Part shown: piece after piece, positions 60,864 to 64,000 of the stretch
Numbering within the stretch: the stretch's first letter is position 1
Layout: each line of letters starts with the position of its first letter
IMG/VR virus record: IMGVR_UViG_3300044998_001357
Span: 84,784 to 148,783 of that record
From: a virus
Length of the DNA: 64,000 nt
Reading direction: 5' to 3' (one strand)
Program-made: the position numbers and the translations under genes
Notes under the pieces: model-generated
What the model was told of the DNA's origin: nothing
Databases searched by the model: none
The model's input: the letters and a program-made list of their open reading frames with translations, nothing else

Positions 60864-60881
60864 GCGGAGACGCCGCTCCGC
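60864..60881 (+). promoter_or_regulatory. Conserved hairpin after ribozyme 1
   Basis: GCGGAG, loop ACGCCG, CTCCGC. The same hairpin follows all three ribozymes, with an A-U to G-C compensatory change in copies 2 and 3. The loop side GCCGC is complementary to GCGGC of P4, so it could compete with ribozyme folding. It lies just before the ribosome site AGGTGA. Confidence 0.6.
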
Positions 60882-60891
60882 AAGGTGAACA

Positions 60892-61812
60892 ATGTTTGCA
60901 CTACCAATGGCCCCCACTCGGGGGGCTACCCCAAAAAAGGGGACCAAGGGGTACACACCCATTATGAGCATGGGGAAACTCCATGCTCTCACGAAGCGGT
61001 TGATGTCTGCCGCATCCCTTGAGGATGCGGCAGACATCCTCACTCAGGCAGCTGCTCAGCTGCCCGAGGGGAAAAGAAATTGGCGGTACTTCATACTGGC
61101 CCTCGCTGAGGGCCTACGGACACACAAAACGCCCTTCGCTGTCTTCGCGAAGGGCAACAGTAAGTTGCCATTCTACTCATTCTCCACACTGCCCCAGTAC
61201 ACGTGTCCTGGGGCAGGGGAGTGCCTCGACTTCTGCTACTCTTTCACCGGGTGGCGGTATCCCGCCACCTGGGCTCGCCAGGTACAGAACACACTGTACC
61301 TGCGCTTCCTCCCGGAGGTCATCCGGGAGGCTTTCCTCGGACTACCTAGTGATGTAGTGGTCCGACTATACGTGGATGGCGACTTCGGCAGCCATGCCGA
61401 CTTCGCCTTCTGGATGAACGCCCTAGCCGCCAGGCCCGACATTAGGGCCTACGGGTACTCAAAGTCTTGGGACATCATCTGGGAGTATTCCCGGACTGCC
61501 GCCGTCCCAAACAACTACGTTCTCAACTTGTCCTCTGGGGCAAAACCCCAGGGGGTTAGCAAAGAGCAGATGTTCACTCTCCCCTTTGTGCGGGGGGAGT
61601 TTGTGGCGGTCACCCCTCAGAGCGAGGGGATAGCCCGAGGGTTCAAACGGTACGACGACCCGGCCTACCATCGGGCGGTCAGAGCGGCCGCGAAGGAAGC
61701 CGGGATGGGCAAGGTGTTCTCATGCCCCGGCAAATGCGGGGAATGCTGTGGGGCCAACCATGCCTGTGGCATGATTGGCCTAAAGGTCACAATCGCTATC
61801 GGAACACACTAA
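60892..61812 (+). CDS. GP88-like Fe-S-type phage protein
   Basis: A 306-residue protein resembling the mycobacteriophage GP88 group. It has CPGAGECLDFCYSFTG near residue 104, an Arg/Asn-rich stretch with VQNTLYLRFLPEV, VVRLYVDGDFGSHADF, then RAYGYSKSW, and a C-terminal cysteine set (SCPGKCGECCGANHACGM). Three to four Cys clusters suggest an iron-sulfur or zinc enzyme, radical SAM-like in arrangement but without the CxxxCxxC core. ATG with AGGTGA upstream. Function unknown. Confidence 0.7.
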   Translation: MFALPMAPTRGATPKKGTKGYTPIMSMGKLHALTKRLMSAASLEDAADILTQAAAQLPEGKRNWRYFILALAEGLRTHKTPFAVFAKGNSKLPFYSFSTLPQYTCPGAGECLDFCYSFTGWRYPATWARQVQNTLYLRFLPEVIREAFLGLPSDVVVRLYVDGDFGSHADFAFWMNALAARPDIRAYGYSKSWDIIWEYSRTAAVPNNYVLNLSSGAKPQGVSKEQMFTLPFVRGEFVAVTPQSEGIARGFKRYDDPAYHRAVRAAAKEAGMGKVFSCPGKCGECCGANHACGMIGLKVTIAIGTH

Positions 61813-61825
61813 CTAATACGATGTT

Positions 61826-61853
61826 GCCCACCACTTCTGGGGAGGTGGTGGGC
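61826..61853 (+). promoter_or_regulatory. Hairpin before the 61870 gene
   Basis: GCCCACCAC (61826-61834) pairs with GTGGTGGGC (61845-61853), 9 bp, 10-base loop, no U-tract. It sits between a stop and the GAGGAGG ribosome site of the next gene, so it may stabilise or separate the two reading frames. Confidence 0.5.
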
Positions 61854-61869
61854 GATAGAGGAGGTTCAA

Positions 61870-62229
61870 ATGAAGTTCCAGTTGAACTGTGTGGAGTTGA
61901 AGCTTGAGCTTGTGTCATCCGGGGACGGATGGCACAATGGGGTTGTGACAACCCCGGATGGGCAGGTTTTCCATGTGGGCGGGGGCTGGACGCATACGCC
62001 AGAGTCTGCCCTCCGCGATAACCACTGCCGTGGATTGGCGGTGGACGCTTGCCCCGGCATTCGCTGGCCGGGGGCGGTCGAAGAGGGGGAATTTGAGGCC
62101 TACGCCGGCGATGATATAGGCGACCTTGACGGCCTGCTTCGGGCCGTCGGCCTCTCAAACGAAGAGAGGCAGCAAGCAGTATGTGTGGTTCAGGACGCCT
62201 CACGCGAGGCGTTCCTGGCTCTAGACTAG
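61870..62229 (+). CDS. Unknown 119-residue protein
   Basis: Begins MKFQLNCVELKLELVSSGDG, has a short beta-rich part (NGVVTTPDGQVFHVGGGWTH) and an acidic helical end (DDIGDLDGLLRAVGLSNEER). GAGGAGG 6 bases before the ATG is a strong ribosome site. Its TAG shares its last base with the start of the second ribozyme. No family recognised. Confidence 0.6.
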   Translation: MKFQLNCVELKLELVSSGDGWHNGVVTTPDGQVFHVGGGWTHTPESALRDNHCRGLAVDACPGIRWPGAVEEGEFEAYAGDDIGDLDGLLRAVGLSNEERQQAVCVVQDASREAFLALD

Positions 62230-62315
62230 CAGAGTGGCCCGTCCCCCTATAGAGGGGGGGCGGGTTAATGCCCCGGCTTGTCGCATGGTGCGGCAGTCGG
62301 CCGTCACAAGGCGGC
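62229..62315 (+). ncRNA. Twister-type self-cleaving ribozyme, copy 2
   Basis: Same order as copy 1: GCAGAGTGG, P1 (CCCGTCCCCC 62238-62247 with GGGGGGCGGG 62255-62264, one G-U), TTAATGCC, P3 with a different sequence but the same pairing (CCGGC-TGTCGCA with TGCGGCA-GTCGG, one bulge), and identical P4 loop TCACAAGG. The many base changes that keep the stems are strong support for RNA function. Predicted cut between U62266 and A62267. It starts at the last base of the previous stop. Confidence 0.88.
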
Positions 62316-62320
62316 ATTCA

Positions 62321-62339
62321 CGCGGGGAGCCGCCCCGCG
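62321..62339 (+). promoter_or_regulatory. Conserved hairpin after ribozyme 2
   Basis: CGCGGGG, loop AGCCG, CCCCGCG: 7-bp perfect stem, one base before CAGGAGA, the ribosome site of the 62358 gene. Compared with copy 1 the stem changed A-U to G-C, keeping the pairing. Confidence 0.6.
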
Positions 62340-62357
62340 CAGGAGAAGATAAGACCG

Positions 62358-63458
62358 ATGGAAAAGAACATGCTCGTTATCCTCGGGGCATCCGACCCCG
62401 AGATGGCCCTTATCGAAGAGTTGTGCAGGGACTACAGCATCCCCTACGCCTACGCCATCGGGGGTGACGGTCGCCGGGTGCACCCCGGCGACGCCTATAA
62501 GGCATCAGGCCTGCAATGGCCTGGCAAGGCAGGCGGACCCGGGTGGGGGGATGTGACCCACTTGATTGAATGCTCGCCATCCGGCGAGCACCAGGACGCC
62601 ATACGCTCCGATGTGGTGGTGATTGACCACCACCGGCCGGGCGACCCCGGCTATGGTCGTGGTCCCGAGGAGTTCATGGCTGCCTCCTCGGTCGGGCAGT
62701 TCATTGCCGAGCTTGCCCGGCTCGGCATCTACGGATGTCGACATAGCAGTAACGACCCGGCCTACGACCTGTGGGGAGGCCGGGGAAAGGCGTTCGCCGG
62801 AGCAATCGACCGGCGAAAGGATTGGCAGTGGGACTACTATGTAGCCACCACTGCCCCCGCCTCGGGCGGGGTTATTGGTATCTCCTCTCGCGGCGCTCGG
62901 CGGTCCAGCGCCTCCGACATGGAGGCGTACGGGAAACGGGAAGGGGGGATGCTGTCCCCCGACGAGCGGCGCATCCTTGAAGACTCGTCCCCACCAGTGG
63001 AGAAGGTCACACTGCGTTGGGTTGCCATCCTGCAAGACATCGTGAGGGCCGCAGCGGCCGACCATTGCTTGGAGGCCGCATACCGGGGACGGTGCCCTGG
63101 GGTCGACCCCGATGCCCTCATGCGGTGGAGAGCGGACTCCCGTGCCGCTTTCCAGCGTCGGCCTGTCGAGGCCGTGCTGGCCGACATCGAGGCGGCACGG
63201 CAGCGGCTGCGAATGGCTTCATCGGGTGAATTCGCTGACCTGCGAGGGGAGTCTATCCCCGAGCTACCGGAGGCGGCGGCCCGGGAAGGAATTCCGTTCT
63301 TGGCCGACCAGACCGACCGCTCCGGTCGGCGCAAGGTGGTGCTGATGGCGGCACCGGCAGACCTTGTACAGCGGTTCTTGGCCGGGGAAATCGTCCCCAG
63401 CCTGGTGGACCACTACGGCGACCCCGCACGTGGGTTTGCCGGTGGTTACATACAGTGA
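62358..63458 (+). CDS. DHH-like phosphoesterase domain protein
   Basis: A 366-residue protein. SDVVVIDHHRPGDPGYGRGP is the DHH motif of the RecJ/nanoRNase/pyrophosphatase superfamily; a Rossmann-like start (MLVILGASDPEMALIEELCR) and FMAASSVGQFIAELARLG follow the usual pattern. The second half (MRWRADSRAAFQRRPVEAVL, RGESIPELPEAAAREGIPFL) is less clear and may replace the DHHA1 substrate domain. It may degrade short DNA or RNA, or a nucleotide second messenger. Start ATG 62358 with AGGAGA upstream; the longer frame from 62268 would begin inside the ribozyme. Confidence 0.65.
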   Translation: MEKNMLVILGASDPEMALIEELCRDYSIPYAYAIGGDGRRVHPGDAYKASGLQWPGKAGGPGWGDVTHLIECSPSGEHQDAIRSDVVVIDHHRPGDPGYGRGPEEFMAASSVGQFIAELARLGIYGCRHSSNDPAYDLWGGRGKAFAGAIDRRKDWQWDYYVATTAPASGGVIGISSRGARRSSASDMEAYGKREGGMLSPDERRILEDSSPPVEKVTLRWVAILQDIVRAAAADHCLEAAYRGRCPGVDPDALMRWRADSRAAFQRRPVEAVLADIEAARQRLRMASSGEFADLRGESIPELPEAAAREGIPFLADQTDRSGRRKVVLMAAPADLVQRFLAGEIVPSLVDHYGDPARGFAGGYIQ

Positions 63459-63459
63459 T

Positions 63460-63545
63460 GCAGAGTGGCCCGCTCTCCCTATAGAGGGGGGAGCGGGTTA
63501 ATGCCCCAGCACTATGTGGTGTAGTGCTGGCCGTCACAAGGCGGC
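63460..63545 (+). ncRNA. Twister-type self-cleaving ribozyme, copy 3
   Basis: GCAGAGTGG, P1 (CCCGCTCTCCC 63469-63479 with GGGGGAGCGGG 63487-63497), TTAATGCC, P3 (CCAGCACTA with TAGTGCTGG, same as copy 1), P4 GCCG-TCACAAGG-CGGC. P1 differs from both other copies while keeping pairing. Predicted cut between U63499 and A63500. It follows the DHH gene stop at once and precedes the last, partial gene. Confidence 0.88.
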
Positions 63546-63551
63546 ATTCAA

Positions 63552-63569
63552 GCGGGGACGCCGCCCCGC
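63552..63569 (+). promoter_or_regulatory. Conserved hairpin after ribozyme 3
   Basis: GCGGGG, loop ACGCCG, CCCCGC, then CAAGGAGATGAGACCAATGG with the ribosome site and start. Same layout as after copies 1 and 2. Confidence 0.6.
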
Positions 63570-63584
63570 AAGGAGATGAGACCA

Positions 63585-64000
63585 ATGGAAAAAAACACCC
63601 CCACTGAAGCGGCAGCAGCGCTCGCTGGGCTGCTGACGCAATATAAGGCGGCTCTAGCGGCCCGCCACGCGGCCGAAGAGGCCCTAGACCAGGAGGCCAT
63701 TGATGCGGCCAACGCGGGTCTGGGACAGATACGCGACAAAGTCCGGGAGATGATGAAGAACATCTCCCCGGAGGAGTTGAGCGACCGCCGATGTTATACG
63801 CTCGTGTTAGCCGCATCTCGCGGCGCAACGCCGCGAGGCCTCCGCGATATTGCGGAGGCTCTCGTAGTCTCTTGCGAGGACGGTATCACCGTCCCAGCGC
63901 ACCGGTACGAGTCTATGTTCCGGGGCCGTGGCTGGGCGCGGCTTGAGAAAGGTGATGGTGATGGTGAGGTCTGGGCCGAACGTGTGGCAGGCGGATACCG
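63585..64000 (+). CDS. Unknown protein, 3' end outside window
   Basis: Open from ATG 63585 to the last base with no stop: 138 codons visible. It begins MEKNTPTEAAAALAGLLTQY, an alanine-rich coiled-coil-like helix, then ISPEELSDRRCYTLVLAASR and VVSCEDGITVPAHRYESMFR. Its leader MEKN is identical to the first residues of the 62358 product, hinting that leader, ribosome site and start were duplicated together. AAGGAGA upstream. Function unknown. Confidence 0.6.
   Translation, partial: MEKNTPTEAAAALAGLLTQYKAALAARHAAEEALDQEAIDAANAGLGQIRDKVREMMKNISPEELSDRRCYTLVLAASRGATPRGLRDIAEALVVSCEDGITVPAHRYESMFRGRGWARLEKGDGDGEVWAERVAGGY

Noticed and set aside
62268-62358. Upstream extension of the DHH-like gene
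   Set aside because: It would start inside the ribozyme core and be removed from its ribosome site; ATG 62358 has a proper AGGAGA.
59215-64000. CRISPR array at the right end because of repeated leaders
   Set aside because: The repeats are three ~125-nt leaders separated by whole genes and two 28-nt elements 325 bases apart, not short repeats with regular spacers.

Overview
This window is an internal stretch of a large tailed double-stranded DNA phage (Caudoviricetes), cut at both ends: genes run off the left and right edges. The full virion set is present (terminase, portal, prohead protease/scaffold, major capsid protein, tube, tape measure). Genes are tightly packed, with many ATGA and TGATG overlaps. 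I see no tail-sheath gene, so a long, probably non-contractile tail is likely. There are no rRNA genes and no tRNA genes that I could recognise. The host is unknown. A GYYVWP-type domain inside the tape measure and a small lipoprotein faintly recall planctomycete proteins, but this is weak.

Layout. (1) 1-15.8 kb, plus strand: PhoH with an added zinc ribbon, a CAP-domain protein, at least five glycosyltransferases, a sugar nucleotidyltransferase, three NAD-dependent sugar epimerases/reductases and a heptose-kinase-like GHMP kinase. With a GDP-mannose-4,6-dehydratase-like enzyme at 57 kb, these look like a phage pathway making and attaching unusual (perhaps GDP-deoxy-heptose or deoxyhexose) sugars. 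The block ends with a Vsr/DUF559-like nuclease and a putative recombination pair (annealing-like protein and zinc-ribbon protein). A perfect 12-bp hairpin at 15.83 kb separates it from convergent structural genes. (2) 15.9-23.3 kb: tail-tip and adsorption proteins on both strands around a divergent 427-bp intergenic region. (3) 23.4-59.4 kb, almost all minus strand: lipoprotein (plus), a 3,383-residue tape measure, chaperone-like proteins, tube, connectors, fibre-like paralogues, capsid, protease/scaffold, portal, a large terminase interrupted by three inteins, an ERCC4-type nuclease, the dehydratase, a possible small terminase and a sigma-like factor. (4) 59.6-64 kb, plus strand, visibly richer in G and C: small genes behind a 28-nt repeated element, a 320-nt highly structured non-coding stretch, and three copies of a self-cleaving RNA.

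The most notable system is in part 4. Three near-identical leaders (60777, 62229, 63460) carry all hallmarks of twister ribozymes in circularly permuted (open at P5) form: GCAGAG, a P1 hairpin, UUAAUGC, a P3 hairpin, and a P4 hairpin with a UCACAAGG loop. Stems covary between copies. Each lies between a gene and the next start codon, so the polycistronic right-end transcript should cut itself into units with 5'-hydroxyl ends. A second conserved, covarying hairpin follows each ribozyme and could re-pair with P4, suggesting control of cleavage or translation. Other second-look items are the triple-intein terminase (one intein with a half-deleted endonuclease), the protease-scaffold with an internal start, possible enzymatic and sigma-like domains inside the tape measure, a frameshifted small gene at 7.5-7.9 kb, and a loss of the catalytic tyrosine in one sugar reductase.
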